A DNA stretch of 21,522 nucleotides from a virus: positions 1-21,522 of the IMG/VR virus record IMGVR_UViG_3300021365_000139; one strand, written 5' to 3'. The position numbers and the translations under genes are program-made. Positions 9,001-15,783 of this stretch are shown piece after piece. The notes below the pieces were generated by a model. The model saw nothing but the letters and a program-made list of their open reading frames with translations, made no database searches and was not told the DNA's origin. The first letter of the stretch is position 1. Each line of letters opens with the position of its first letter.

Positions 9001-9698
9001 TGATTTATTGTCTCTGTTCTTTTAAAAAGATTAGAGTTTACAGCATTAGAAACACCAGTTTTTACTTGGGATTCTATTAGCCTTACTTGCTCTGAATCGG
9101 GACCAAACATCTTAGCTGCATGTTCAAGTGCATCAAGCCCTTCTCTTTGCTGTAACGCAGCAGACTCAGCTAATTCCTGACGCTCCCTAGCGGCTTGATT
9201 TGCAACCATTTTTGCAAACGTACCATCGTGATATGAGTCGCCAAGGTCTGAGATATATGATTTATACCCTGGCCCATCAGCCGCATCCTTCATAGATTTT
9301 AAATAAGTTTGGAATGCTTGACTATACTGCGCCGCACCATTTCTGTTGTTTTTATAACGCTCAGAAAGCTCAAACGCTTTGACTTTTATTTCATTATCAA
9401 TTGCGCTTTGAAATCTAGCTTGAGCTACTTTGTTGTAAGCATCAGAAGCAACAGTGCCAAAGCCTTCCGGTGGCTCTAGAGGAACAGGCAAACCAGTTTC
9501 GGGATCAACTACTGTTGCCATCTGCGCTGCTTCTGCGCCTTGTTCAGACGCATATCGAGACGCTTGCTCAAAAGCCAATTGACCCAAAGAGCTAAGGCTC
9601 TGCTGAATAGCTTGACCTTCAATGCTTGCAGCTTGAGACGCTCTAGAAACGCCTATCGGGCCAATCTTAAATTTAGCGCTTTCTCTAACAATAGCCAT
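6087..9698 (-). CDS. Large internal virion protein (gp15-position)
   Basis: 1203 aa, helical and rich in Ala, Ser, Glu and Lys. No catalytic motif, signal peptide or clear membrane segment was found. It is the middle gene of a short-long-long trio between the nozzle and fibre genes, the arrangement of T7 genes 14, 15 and 16, so an inner-core or ejection-tube protein is the natural reading. The N-terminal 90 residues (SRASQAASIEGQAIQQSLSS) look like a helical bundle. It lies only 3 nt before the next gene, so the two are probably made together. T7 gp15 is shorter (about 750 aa), so the protein is unusually large for that position. Function is assigned from synteny, not from a recognised domain. 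Confidence 0.8.
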   Translation of the reverse strand: MAIVRESAKFKIGPIGVSRASQAASIEGQAIQQSLSSLGQLAFEQASRYASEQGAEAAQMATVVDPETGLPVPLEPPEGFGTVASDAYNKVAQARFQSAIDNEIKVKAFELSERYKNNRNGAAQYSQAFQTYLKSMKDAADGPGYKSYISDLGDSYHDGTFAKMVANQAARERQELAESAALQQREGLDALEHAAKMFGPDSEQVRLIESQVKTGVSNAVNSNLFKRTETINHPKKAKLRKAIGALSYAIKNETDPEILAQLRDAIDSGIPSLVPAKYKSIALTMSEFGSDVSSLAAYTASASETVSDLTNLAATKQQIADREKALEIQQYAFLTRNDLGLISQGFLKRASDLDNDPSAIRGLANTVAFKVKTLRDQSAALIREGGPQVQIQVETNQMQERAIIGGFLNGLSVGLMEHLSSKSGEGETQLAMSAVLEALSSGEISEDSGLDEKTTSYVENISKLLSPLYDASGSNKNAILTSIKDAIELGDDVLAGSVYGPAKIASIRADIEQASNPTEVVTEFLETIKGRSETISDYKDAGLGDAAQAEAKEISDEAMALAQGLLTIAIKDLTSDEVDFLQKALTLGNPNIAPESSKGSLIEILRLVQFNPEIKDKLSSRANSWKERGASANDQMVQLAKEIAIKQASITASQTILPYADSIRNETDLSVVQDRAVSVASIINTGYPDLPESERNAIKDIAAANSATAFLNAFIGTNPTVDQINSFIPVFNGSKDVGTLTPQQQSLIQGAIAYASGTNNIGTKDQRNPLVTDFDTILNKRKSDLKAFELQQKEMEFASSVLSGNEPVTDRSSKALDEQFSNYLQSDFRIFASQEGWSTSPEGQAIISTMMQSNQFGEVMTDRFTALANGSMANFEDTLSVWSNVKERIFAGSVVPTAGAVALDGKTVAMLNYLENATTVLGYRPEDVSRIISNRLELQNDPNAKIKFQTWSSTGQVEEGRRTKTVTVRDRILSIDGLHNIPNHAIDAAEAMFIEQGMLALSDPDGALTYTKALNIIAEDMRKRFVETDGYVQPIGGSSRTDATIAQAAPNYPDEFLSFVSRKISNALKVDNPVISSDPEDVGAYFLEPLSNMQNGIVTYMVHERLSLNDGLSKPVTFKINEFDTSPLIIKNSDLEWKEFVKTETKNQLRNTLKAAATAKASASKIQDIRRKRMTVQELENLDSVEPIEPLRITIRPTGTRGE

Positions 9699-9707
9699 TC
9701 TAGACCC

Positions 9708-10181
9708 CTATGTAACTTTAGTTTTTGTAACTTTAGTTTTTGAGTAGTCGCTTATAGAGCTGACTACAGATGTAAATGCACTAAAGTATGCAGCATTTTT
9801 TCTAGCCCTGCCTTCTTGGCGAATAACAGCAGATTGAGCTGTAATTTTTGAGGCTTCAGCAGCGCCCATAAAATCAGAAACCCTCAAGTCTTTTGCAACA
9901 ACTTTTTTTTGCCTTTGAAAAAAATCGTTAATACTTGGGCTGTCATAAACATCTCTACCACTAGCAGAGAAAGCAGCAATGTTAGCTGATACATTAGACC
10001 TGTACTCTTCAAGTCTATTGTTATGCCTTTGCATTGCTTCTGCTTTAGTTCTCACAGCATCAGTATCGTTGTTAAACGCTTGCAGCTCATCTGCTCTACG
10101 TTGTTCTTCAGCACTTTTTATTGCCTGACCTGCTTTTAAGAGGCCTATTCCTAAGTTTGCTATTGGAAGAAATGATGACAT
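9708..10181 (-). CDS. Small internal virion protein (gp14-like)
   Basis: 157 aa. A hydrophobic N-terminus (FLPIANLGIGLLKAGQAI) is followed by long charged helices containing RADELQAFNNDTDAV and ending in an Ala/Arg-rich segment. That is the pattern of T7 gp14-type internal virion proteins, which are ejected first and are thought to form a pore in the outer membrane. The segment ANIAAFSASGRDVYDSPSIN is typical of the group in my recollection. The ATG shares one base with the stop of the nozzle gene (TAATG). The last ten residues are a duplicated KTKVT, caused by a tandem 15-bp repeat. Confidence 0.8.
   Translation of the reverse strand: MSSFLPIANLGIGLLKAGQAIKSAEEQRRADELQAFNNDTDAVRTKAEAMQRHNNRLEEYRSNVSANIAAFSASGRDVYDSPSINDFFQRQKKVVAKDLRVSDFMGAAEASKITAQSAVIRQEGRARKNAAYFSAFTSVVSSISDYSKTKVTKTKVT
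9711..9742 (-). repeat. Tandem 15-bp repeat at the 3' end of the gp14-like gene
   Basis: The plus-strand unit TGTAACTTTAGTTTT is present twice without mismatch (9711-9725 and 9726-9740), plus two further bases. It encodes KTKVT twice at the C-terminus and keeps the reading frame. It looks like replication slippage and a site where copy number could vary between strains. Confidence 0.9.
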
Positions 10182-12772
10182 TAGAATATTAACTCCGCAA
10201 TAAGACCATTAACCTGAAGTGAAAGCGGATCGTCTTGTTCGATTGTAATCTTAGGGTCTCTGCTGTGACCTAAGATTCTGATTTCCTTTTTCCCAGTAAA
10301 AGAATTGTCTTGAACAAAAGAACGATTGTTTACTTTTAGAGATCGGGTTTGTTTTAGATCAAGAACAGTAGTGCCAATGCCTCTAACCTCACCTGTCATC
10401 GGACCGTTGCTGATTGAAGCATCAATTGAATTGGTTACAATCTTTGCTGTAAACTTTTTACCTACATAAGCGTGAGTAAAGGCTGACTCACTATATGCGC
10501 TAAGGTCTATTTCTTCTGAACCATTTACTGTTATCTGGCCAAGATATGACTGCTTACCGCTCTTAACTCCTATAACGTCAACAACGTCCCCGCTATTATA
10601 AAGAGAGCTTACATCAACTGTATTTGTGGAGACAGCTTCATATAGATAGAAGTCTAAGCCAACATCATTGGCAAACTCACAAAGTTGAAGCTTGTTATTT
10701 TCATCATATAAATTTGCAAACAGTCTGTTGTGAACTGCAACTGTGCCATCAAAGTTTCCAAGTGATGTAACTCTGGTCCAAGACGCTCTTTTTTCTGCGC
10801 GATTAGATGAAAACAAAGCTCCTTCACCGCTAGCCAAAATAAAGAAAGCATAGGAATCAGGCAAATCAAAAGCTGAGTGGACAACTGTCATAGCTCTTGG
10901 ATGGTCAATCAAGTGAGAAGACAAGGTTGATACCGCAGAGGCCGTGTAAGCGTCCTCTCCGTCCGTGTATAGGTATTCCCTAACTGTATGCCCGTCATGC
11001 TGAACAAAGACTGTAGCCCCGTCTATAGACGCTGGTTGGATGTAATCAGTTCCATATGGGGTCTGCTTTCTTATTTGAGCATTAGTAGGCGTAATGGCTT
11101 GGTTTAAGTAAGTCGGAACATAAAGCTCACCTGAAGCACCAAATACTTGCAGGTCTCTGTTAGAAATTAAGTATCTAATTTCATTCACCTGACCAGTCGC
11201 AGCAGTAAGATCAATTGAGTCAGTATCTCCTGCATCTCCGGTGTCAAAGTTAAAAAACTTACCTATCTGGCTCATGAAGATTGTATCTGGTTGAGCTAAA
11301 GTTCCAGCAAACACTAATCTGTTTTCATGGAAACAGACAGCAGCGGGATAGCCTCTAACAGCAGAGAAAGCCTGCTCCCTCCAATCTGTTGTTGGCGAAT
11401 GAGTTATTAGCTCAACATATCCGCCTCCGTCTTCAGAAGAACTAGCAGCGCCCCCAGCTTGATAAGTGTAACTATTTTCGTCTATTATTTCTCTAACCTG
11501 ATCTGTAACATTTAAATTACCAGTATTAATGCCACCTGTTGCAGCAGCATTTTGTATTGTAATTTCATCCCCTACATTAAGGCCATGATTAATGTGAGTA
11601 ATCTCAACTATGTCTGAACCCTCTCTTGTTCTGAGAGGATTTAAAACAGACAAACGGGCAGTAAGTGTATCTATAATATCAACAGTGGCTTGATATGAAG
11701 ACTGAACGCTTACTACACTCATTTCAGATTTATGGTATATTAATGTTACGCCAACATGAGTAGAGCTTAAATAATCTGAACCTGTTTTACTTCCAGTAAT
11801 ATCAAAATAACTAACGGCAGTTTTTTCCCCTACGCCAACAATTATATCAAAAGCTGCTGCGTTTATCCTTACTTCAGAAATTGTTTTAAATAATTTAGTT
11901 GAGTAAGAAACAAGATTTATCGCCGGACCGGTAACAACCTCTGTTTGAGCAACTCCGTCTTGATCGGTGCCTGTTATAGTAAATGTTCTTCCGCTAAGAT
12001 CACCACTACCGGGACCACCGTCCGTAATTGAAATTTCTCTAGCATTAGGTAAGGAAACAGAACCTCCACTTGCTAATGCTCCATTAAGAGTAAGGGCTAT
12101 ACTTCCACTACCGCTGGGATTTTGATTGAGGCAAATGCCATCAAGATCAGCAGTTGATTGTGCATTAACCTCTACATCAACAGTCGACCCAGAAATCGCA
12201 GAAGGATCTAAAGTTACGCCCTGAGACTGAAAGTCATAGTAAGGTTGATAAATTTTATGACCATCTGCTCTTTGGTCAAACGAAAAAGTGCTAACTTCAA
12301 ACGTAGTAAGGCTTGTTCTAGTTATAACTCGAGGAGCAAAGAGGGGGTGGCATACAAATAATACATCACCATACTGAGCAAAGCTGTATTGATTTAAATA
12401 GTCTTGGTCAAATGGAAGAGCAGCAGAGTTTGTATCTGTAGTTACAGTTGCAACAAGGCTTACTGTATCATTGTCAACCAAACGAAAGAACCTTGCTTTT
12501 TGATGCTCAATAGAAACAACGTACTGCTCGTTATCATCAAAAACAAATGACGTAAGATGTGACTTGTCAGGATTGTTTGCATCATATGTAAGGTTATAGT
12601 CATAAATATGGCGAAGACCGTGCCGTTTCTTCAAGGAACCCTCAGACATTACAACAAAATTCTCAACTCTTTCAGCAGAAGAATTAAGAATTGGTGTGTC
12701 TATACGGCTTGATAGTGAATCGCTGACTTCGCCAAACTGAAAGCTACTTATTGGAACTCTAACTTTCTGCAT
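10181..12772 (-). CDS. Tail tubular protein B-like nozzle protein (gp12-like)
   Basis: 863 aa. The N-terminus is diagnostic for phage nozzle/stabilisation proteins: SSFQFGEVSDSLSSRIDTPI, then SAERVENFVVMSEGSLKKRH. Later segments FSAVRGYPAAVCFHENRLVF and MSQIGKFFNFDTGDAGDTDS are also typical of this beta-propeller family. In T7 the protein forms a hexameric nozzle under the gp11 adaptor and anchors the tail. The protein is somewhat larger than T7 gp12 (794 aa); a Thr/Gly-rich segment at about residues 190-440 probably accounts for extra beta domains. The ATG overlaps the stop of the gp11-like gene by one base. Confidence in the family is high. Confidence 0.93.
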   Translation of the reverse strand: MQKVRVPISSFQFGEVSDSLSSRIDTPILNSSAERVENFVVMSEGSLKKRHGLRHIYDYNLTYDANNPDKSHLTSFVFDDNEQYVVSIEHQKARFFRLVDNDTVSLVATVTTDTNSAALPFDQDYLNQYSFAQYGDVLFVCHPLFAPRVITRTSLTTFEVSTFSFDQRADGHKIYQPYYDFQSQGVTLDPSAISGSTVDVEVNAQSTADLDGICLNQNPSGSGSIALTLNGALASGGSVSLPNAREISITDGGPGSGDLSGRTFTITGTDQDGVAQTEVVTGPAINLVSYSTKLFKTISEVRINAAAFDIIVGVGEKTAVSYFDITGSKTGSDYLSSTHVGVTLIYHKSEMSVVSVQSSYQATVDIIDTLTARLSVLNPLRTREGSDIVEITHINHGLNVGDEITIQNAAATGGINTGNLNVTDQVREIIDENSYTYQAGGAASSSEDGGGYVELITHSPTTDWREQAFSAVRGYPAAVCFHENRLVFAGTLAQPDTIFMSQIGKFFNFDTGDAGDTDSIDLTAATGQVNEIRYLISNRDLQVFGASGELYVPTYLNQAITPTNAQIRKQTPYGTDYIQPASIDGATVFVQHDGHTVREYLYTDGEDAYTASAVSTLSSHLIDHPRAMTVVHSAFDLPDSYAFFILASGEGALFSSNRAEKRASWTRVTSLGNFDGTVAVHNRLFANLYDENNKLQLCEFANDVGLDFYLYEAVSTNTVDVSSLYNSGDVVDVIGVKSGKQSYLGQITVNGSEEIDLSAYSESAFTHAYVGKKFTAKIVTNSIDASISNGPMTGEVRGIGTTVLDLKQTRSLKVNNRSFVQDNSFTGKKEIRILGHSRDPKITIEQDDPLSLQVNGLIAELIF

Positions 12773-13356
12773 TAACTTCGCCTTTCAGCAATAAACCTCG
12801 ATGTGTTTAGCTTGCGGTTGGTCTGGGTCTGAGACTGCAAACGTCTAGCTTGGGTCATCTGAAAGTTAGCCTTCTGCTCCATGAGAGTAGCCAACTGGGA
12901 ATCCCTAGCAACAGATACAGCAAGGACACCAGCCATAACATACTCAACAGCAGTGACAAAATAAGGAGGCCAATCAACTTCATTGGCACGGAAAACATAA
13001 TCAGCAATAAGAACTTCATTCTCAGAAGAATTGCAAAAAACCTTTGAGCCATAGCTGTCATACTTAATTGGATAATCATTAACAGTAACTCCCGACAACA
13101 TAATGCACTCAGAAGGAAGCTGATAAGCTGCGTCCCAACGTCCAGAGGGCGCAGCTGCTAATCTGTTAAGCACAGCTTGATCTGTAGCAAAGCGCCAACG
13201 TGAGTTAGTCAAAGCTGATCGAGCCATGTCTTCGTACATTGCGTCACAAATTGTTGCTTCCGCAGTGCCATCATCAAAAGACTGAATCACATCACCGCCG
13301 ATAAGCAATGATGCGCGAGAGCAGATCTTGATGGGTGTGTTTGCTACATCTGGCAT
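12772..13356 (-). CDS. Tail tubular protein A-like adaptor (gp11-like)
   Basis: 194 aa, the usual length for the T7 gp11 family. Recognisable parts are IKICSRASLLIGGDVIQSFD, then DAMYEDMARSALTNSRWRFA, and later WDAAYQLPSECIMLSGV. These fit a helical adaptor that binds the portal ring and connects it to the nozzle. The next gene is the nozzle, as expected. The ATG at 13356 fits the conserved N-terminus, but the 8 nt before it contain no Shine-Dalgarno and lie against a strong hairpin (13364-13383), which is odd. Confidence 0.93.
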   Translation of the reverse strand: MPDVANTPIKICSRASLLIGGDVIQSFDDGTAEATICDAMYEDMARSALTNSRWRFATDQAVLNRLAAAPSGRWDAAYQLPSECIMLSGVTVNDYPIKYDSYGSKVFCNSSENEVLIADYVFRANEVDWPPYFVTAVEYVMAGVLAVSVARDSQLATLMEQKANFQMTQARRLQSQTQTNRKLNTSRFIAERRS

Positions 13357-13363
13357 TTGAAGT

Positions 13364-13383
13364 CGGGGGGCCGAAACCCCCCG
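13364..13383 (-). terminator. GC-rich hairpin between capsid and gp11-like genes
   Basis: Coding strand CGGGGGG and CCCCCCG are perfect 7-bp arms around a 6-nt loop TTTCGG. The hairpin lies in the 33-bp gap after the capsid stop, and no U-run follows, so it is not a textbook intrinsic terminator. It could be an attenuator that lowers readthrough after the abundant capsid mRNA, a 3' stability or processing hairpin, or a translation control element, since it sits where the ribosome-binding site of the next gene should be. Confidence 0.65.
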
Positions 13384-13389
13384 CCCTAC

Positions 13390-14199
13390 TTAGTTGTTGT
13401 CGAGAACTTCGTAGATACCATCGGCGTCAATTACGACAGCGCCCATGGACATCATAGAAGTTGCAAGATGCGAAACTTTTTGCGGTACATAGTTTACCTC
13501 AGTAGTCACATCGGCGTTGATGCCGAGGCCAACTGAAGAGGTATGGTACGCAAAGTTTTTGCCGCCAGCTACAGCAGACGTTGAGAAGATCTTGAAGCCC
13601 AAGAACTCTTTCATTGTCATGCCGCCTGCGAATGGCAGGTTCTGTGGTCCTACATAGTCGGACGATGCAAACTCGTTGATAGAGAACAAGTCAGCAAAAC
13701 CAGCAGGAGACATAGCAAGATAGCGTTGGCCATCTTCCGGAATGTCGGCTGTGCCGAATGTAGAGAACAATGTCAGCAGGTCATCTTTGACCAGTGCGCC
13801 AGCAGTGTCAGCAATCTGAGTTGCGTTTGCACCAGCGTCCATAGCTGTAATGAGGATCTCATCAGTCTTACGACCCAGAGCAGCAGCAGCAGATTGCGCT
13901 ACAGCTTGACGCTCGTTGATATTGATCTTCAGCTCATCGAGCTTGTCGATGTACTCAGGTGCGTAGAAGTCAGCCATTGTTGCTTCTACGTTGGTGTGCG
14001 CCAGTTCCATAGCTGTAACGTCACCGTTACGAGCTTTGGTATTAGCAGCACCTTTGCCAATTTTTTGAAAACGAGCAACCGAACCAGTGACGTTTGACGA
14101 ACGAACAGTATTGCGGAGCTTAGACCCCATACGCTGATACGCCAAATGTACTTCTGTTTCGAACTGCTTGATGAAGGCTTGGTCGATAGTATTAGCCAT
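13390..14199 (-). CDS. Major capsid protein
   Basis: 269 aa. Position after scaffold and before the gp11-like adaptor, and the sequence itself, point to an HK97-fold phage capsid protein. Features include the N-terminal helix (FIKQFETEVHLAYQRMGSKL), the E-loop-like region around FQKIGKGAANTKARNGDV, the helix SAAAALGRKTDEILITAMDA, and YLAMSPAGFADLFSINEFAS in the A-domain. It is shorter than T7 gp10A (345 aa). The Shine-Dalgarno is AAGGA, 8 nt before the ATG. It follows a 78-bp gap and carries the TTTGTGCGTTG element 133 bp upstream, inside the end of the preceding gene, so it may be transcribed from its own late promoter. Confidence 0.93.
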   Translation of the reverse strand: MANTIDQAFIKQFETEVHLAYQRMGSKLRNTVRSSNVTGSVARFQKIGKGAANTKARNGDVTAMELAHTNVEATMADFYAPEYIDKLDELKININERQAVAQSAAAALGRKTDEILITAMDAGANATQIADTAGALVKDDLLTLFSTFGTADIPEDGQRYLAMSPAGFADLFSINEFASSDYVGPQNLPFAGGMTMKEFLGFKIFSTSAVAGGKNFAYHTSSVGLGINADVTTEVNYVPQKVSHLATSMMSMGAVVIDADGIYEVLDNN

Positions 14200-14277
14200 T
14201 TTATCAGTCCTTAGATGAAGTTACGATTCAACGGGTGTCCGCTCTTTCACGTCAGCAAGGGTGTCCTTTCGGGCCTT
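14200..14277 (-). other. Capsid gene leader with 8-bp direct repeat
   Basis: This 78-bp gap forms the leader of the capsid gene. Plus-strand GGGTGTCC occurs at 14233-14240 and 14259-14266, 26 bp apart. AAGGA before the capsid ATG is the ribosome-binding site. I see no clear -35/-10 promoter or intrinsic terminator in it. Confidence 0.5.
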
Positions 14278-14877
14278 TCAGTGCGTTACGGGCCGTAGTG
14301 CCTTATTGTAAACAATCTTTTTGTCTGGATTGCAACGCACAAAATCAACATACTTGTTTGCATCTACTTGGTGTATCCCTACAGCCTCAAAGCCTAACCA
14401 CGCTGCCCAGTTAAGCATTCCCTCATAATCGGCTAAGATTGTCATGCTCATATAGGTTTCGCTCTGGTCAAAGAAGTTAACTAATAGCCTAGAGCCACGC
14501 GCCATAGCGTGAAAGTTTTGCTTCAAGCCATCTGAAAACATTGAAAACATTTGAGGTGACTCGCAGTCATCGTTGTACCACAGTCCACCCACCATAAGGA
14601 AAGTGTCGTCATTACGTCTGCAAAGATAGGAGTTAGAGGTCTCATACATTTCGTGCAGGGCTTGCCGAATGTCTGTGTGTCCCAGCAGAATAAGCTCTCT
14701 TTTATTTTCTGAGCTTAGGTTCTCGGCTACTTCGTCAACGTGGCCAAGAGTAAACGGGGTGAGATAGTAATCACCCCGCTTTAATATCTTAACCTCGGTA
14801 GACCTGTTTAAAACCAGCTTCGACTTCCCGTACAAAGTTTGGGTCTCGGTCTCTTGGACTGTAATATCTTGGATCAT
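14278..14877 (-). CDS. GNAT-fold phage protein (T7 gp13-like acetyltransferase-type)
   Basis: 199 aa. After a leader of about 30 residues, the body (VKILKRGDYYLTPFTLGHVD... ALHEMYETSNSYLC... LMVGGLWYND... YEGMLNWAAWLGFEAVGI) has the layout of small GNAT-like proteins carried in podovirus late operons and related in type to T7 gp13. In T7 this gene lies after the nozzle gene; here it is between scaffold and capsid. Catalytic activity cannot be judged by eye. The start at 14877 overlaps the scaffold gene by 89 nt, but it has an excellent Shine-Dalgarno (GGGAG, 7 nt) and no good alternative start follows the scaffold stop. The codons for FVRCN near the 3' end contain the repeated TTTGTGCGTTG element. 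Confidence 0.75.
   Translation of the reverse strand: MIQDITVQETETQTLYGKSKLVLNRSTEVKILKRGDYYLTPFTLGHVDEVAENLSSENKRELILLGHTDIRQALHEMYETSNSYLCRRNDDTFLMVGGLWYNDDCESPQMFSMFSDGLKQNFHAMARGSRLLVNFFDQSETYMSMTILADYEGMLNWAAWLGFEAVGIHQVDANKYVDFVRCNPDKKIVYNKALRPVTH
14333..14343 (-). promoter_or_regulatory. Repeated element TTTGTGCGTTG upstream of the capsid gene (site B)
   Basis: This is an exact copy of the 11-mer found at 2597-2607 and 17598-17608. Unlike those, it is inside a coding sequence, in the codons for FVRCN of the GNAT-like gene, 133 bp before the capsid ATG. With one more upstream T it shares TTTTGTGCGTTG with site C. Coding constraint could explain this copy by chance, but its place upstream of the most abundant virion protein fits a late promoter. 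Confidence 0.45.
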
Positions 14878-15526
14878 TCATCATCTCCCTGAGTTTTGCC
14901 TCACTCAGTCCAGCTGTTGGCTGAGTATTCCCAGCAAATGATCCACCTTTTAGTGCTTCTTGTATAGCCTCTAGCGCAAGAATACCTTCATGGCTTTCGC
15001 ACATACGCTCGATTGCTGGCATAGATTCTTCTGGAAAGAACTTACTAGCAAACATAGATGCGGCCTCAATGCGAGTATCTGCATTCTCACCTAGCTTTGC
15101 GGCCTCTGCCTCAAGGTCAGGACCGCTGTCTGTACCAACGGACTGAGCATACATCTCGATACCCTGCTGAAACTCTTCTTGTGAGAAGCCATTTTCAAAC
15201 GCATGTTCAGACCACCACTTCAAAAGCTCATTGTCTACAGATGCTTCTGGGTCAATGATGTCAGGAAGCTGATAGTCGCCTGAGCTTTCTGGGCGGTTGC
15301 TAAATGCTTCTTGCTGAAGCTCTTCAAGCAAGCCGTTGCGAATGTCTTCTTCTTTACTGCCCAGCTTAGATGAAAGCTCCGAGTAAGCCTTGGCCAAGTC
15401 TTCACCAGTCTTGTACTTTTCAGGTAGCCACTCAGGGCGCTCCTCAGTTTGTGACGTTACGTCACTTTCGATAACATAGTCCCGTGACGTTGCGTCACTT
15501 TCTGCTACTTCGACTTCTTCACTCAT
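14789..15526 (-). CDS. Capsid scaffolding protein
   Basis: 245 aa, very acidic in the N-terminal half. RPEWLPEKYKTGEDLAKAYS at residues 30-49 and the basic C-terminus LREMMNDPRYYSPRDRDPNF (about 212-231) are hallmarks of podovirus capsid assembly scaffolds. The C-terminal helical end of such proteins contacts capsid subunits, and the protein leaves or is degraded during packaging. It lies between portal-side genes and the capsid gene as expected. The ATG overlaps the previous stop by 4 nt (ATGA), with AGGAG 9 nt upstream. Residues 9-14 (ESDATS) and 20-25 (ESDVTS) are a duplicated peptide encoded by a palindromic DNA repeat. The last 89 nt also encode the start of the GNAT-like protein. Confidence 0.9.
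   Translation of the reverse strand: MSEEVEVAESDATSRDYVIESDVTSQTEERPEWLPEKYKTGEDLAKAYSELSSKLGSKEEDIRNGLLEELQQEAFSNRPESSGDYQLPDIIDPEASVDNELLKWWSEHAFENGFSQEEFQQGIEMYAQSVGTDSGPDLEAEAAKLGENADTRIEAASMFASKFFPEESMPAIERMCESHEGILALEAIQEALKGGSFAGNTQPTAGLSEAKLREMMNDPRYYSPRDRDPNFVREVEAGFKQVYRG
15451..15502. repeat. Two near-identical palindromes, 33 bp apart, in the scaffold gene
   Basis: Plus strand GTGACGTTACGTCAC at 15451-15465 is a perfect palindrome around one central base. GTGACGTTGCGTCAC at 15484-15498 is perfect except for its 3-base centre. The repeated unit continues with TTTC, giving 18 of 19 matches. Start-to-start distance is 33 bp, or 11 codons, about three helical turns. The repeats lie 28-75 bp inside the scaffold gene and encode ESD[AV]TS twice. 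This is either an operator pair or a duplicated codon block. Confidence 0.85.
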
Positions 15527-15783
15527 TTGTTTTTGCTCCTATGTGCATGTGAGATACGCTGTTCAATAAGCCCAACAATGTAACGCTGGCCTTCAACGTG
15601 TCTCAACTCCTCCGTTGTCACGTTAGGACCGTGAACCATTTCAATGGTTACGGACCGCAAGTAACTCAACACCTGTTTCCCTGTAGGTGTTGAGAATATC
15701 TCAGCAATATTCTTACTGATTTCAACGTCTTTCTCGGCGGACCTTTGAAATCCGTCCTTCCCGATATTAACCTTGTTGTTCAA
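15523..15783 (-). CDS. Bbp19-like small virion-region protein
   Basis: 86 aa. The middle part IAEIFSTPTGKQVLSYLRSV followed by HVEGQRYIVGLIEQRI resembles the Bbp19-like family, small proteins found between portal and scaffold in many podoviruses (conserved TPxGxxVL and EGxRxxV patterns). Function is not established in that family to my knowledge. The start is a TTG at 15783, inside the portal gene (17-nt overlap), with GGGAG 6 nt upstream. No ATG or GTG would give a protein containing the conserved part. The stop overlaps the scaffold start. A role in portal or procapsid assembly is inferred from position. Confidence 0.8.
   Translation of the reverse strand: MNNKVNIGKDGFQRSAEKDVEISKNIAEIFSTPTGKQVLSYLRSVTIEMVHGPNVTTEELRHVEGQRYIVGLIEQRISHAHRSKNK

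Noticed and set aside
10485-10495. GACTCACTATA on the plus strand, identical to the core of the T7 promoter.
   Set aside because: It is antisense to the genes, inside the nozzle coding sequence (codons for AYSESAF), and lacks the GGG start region. No other copy was seen.
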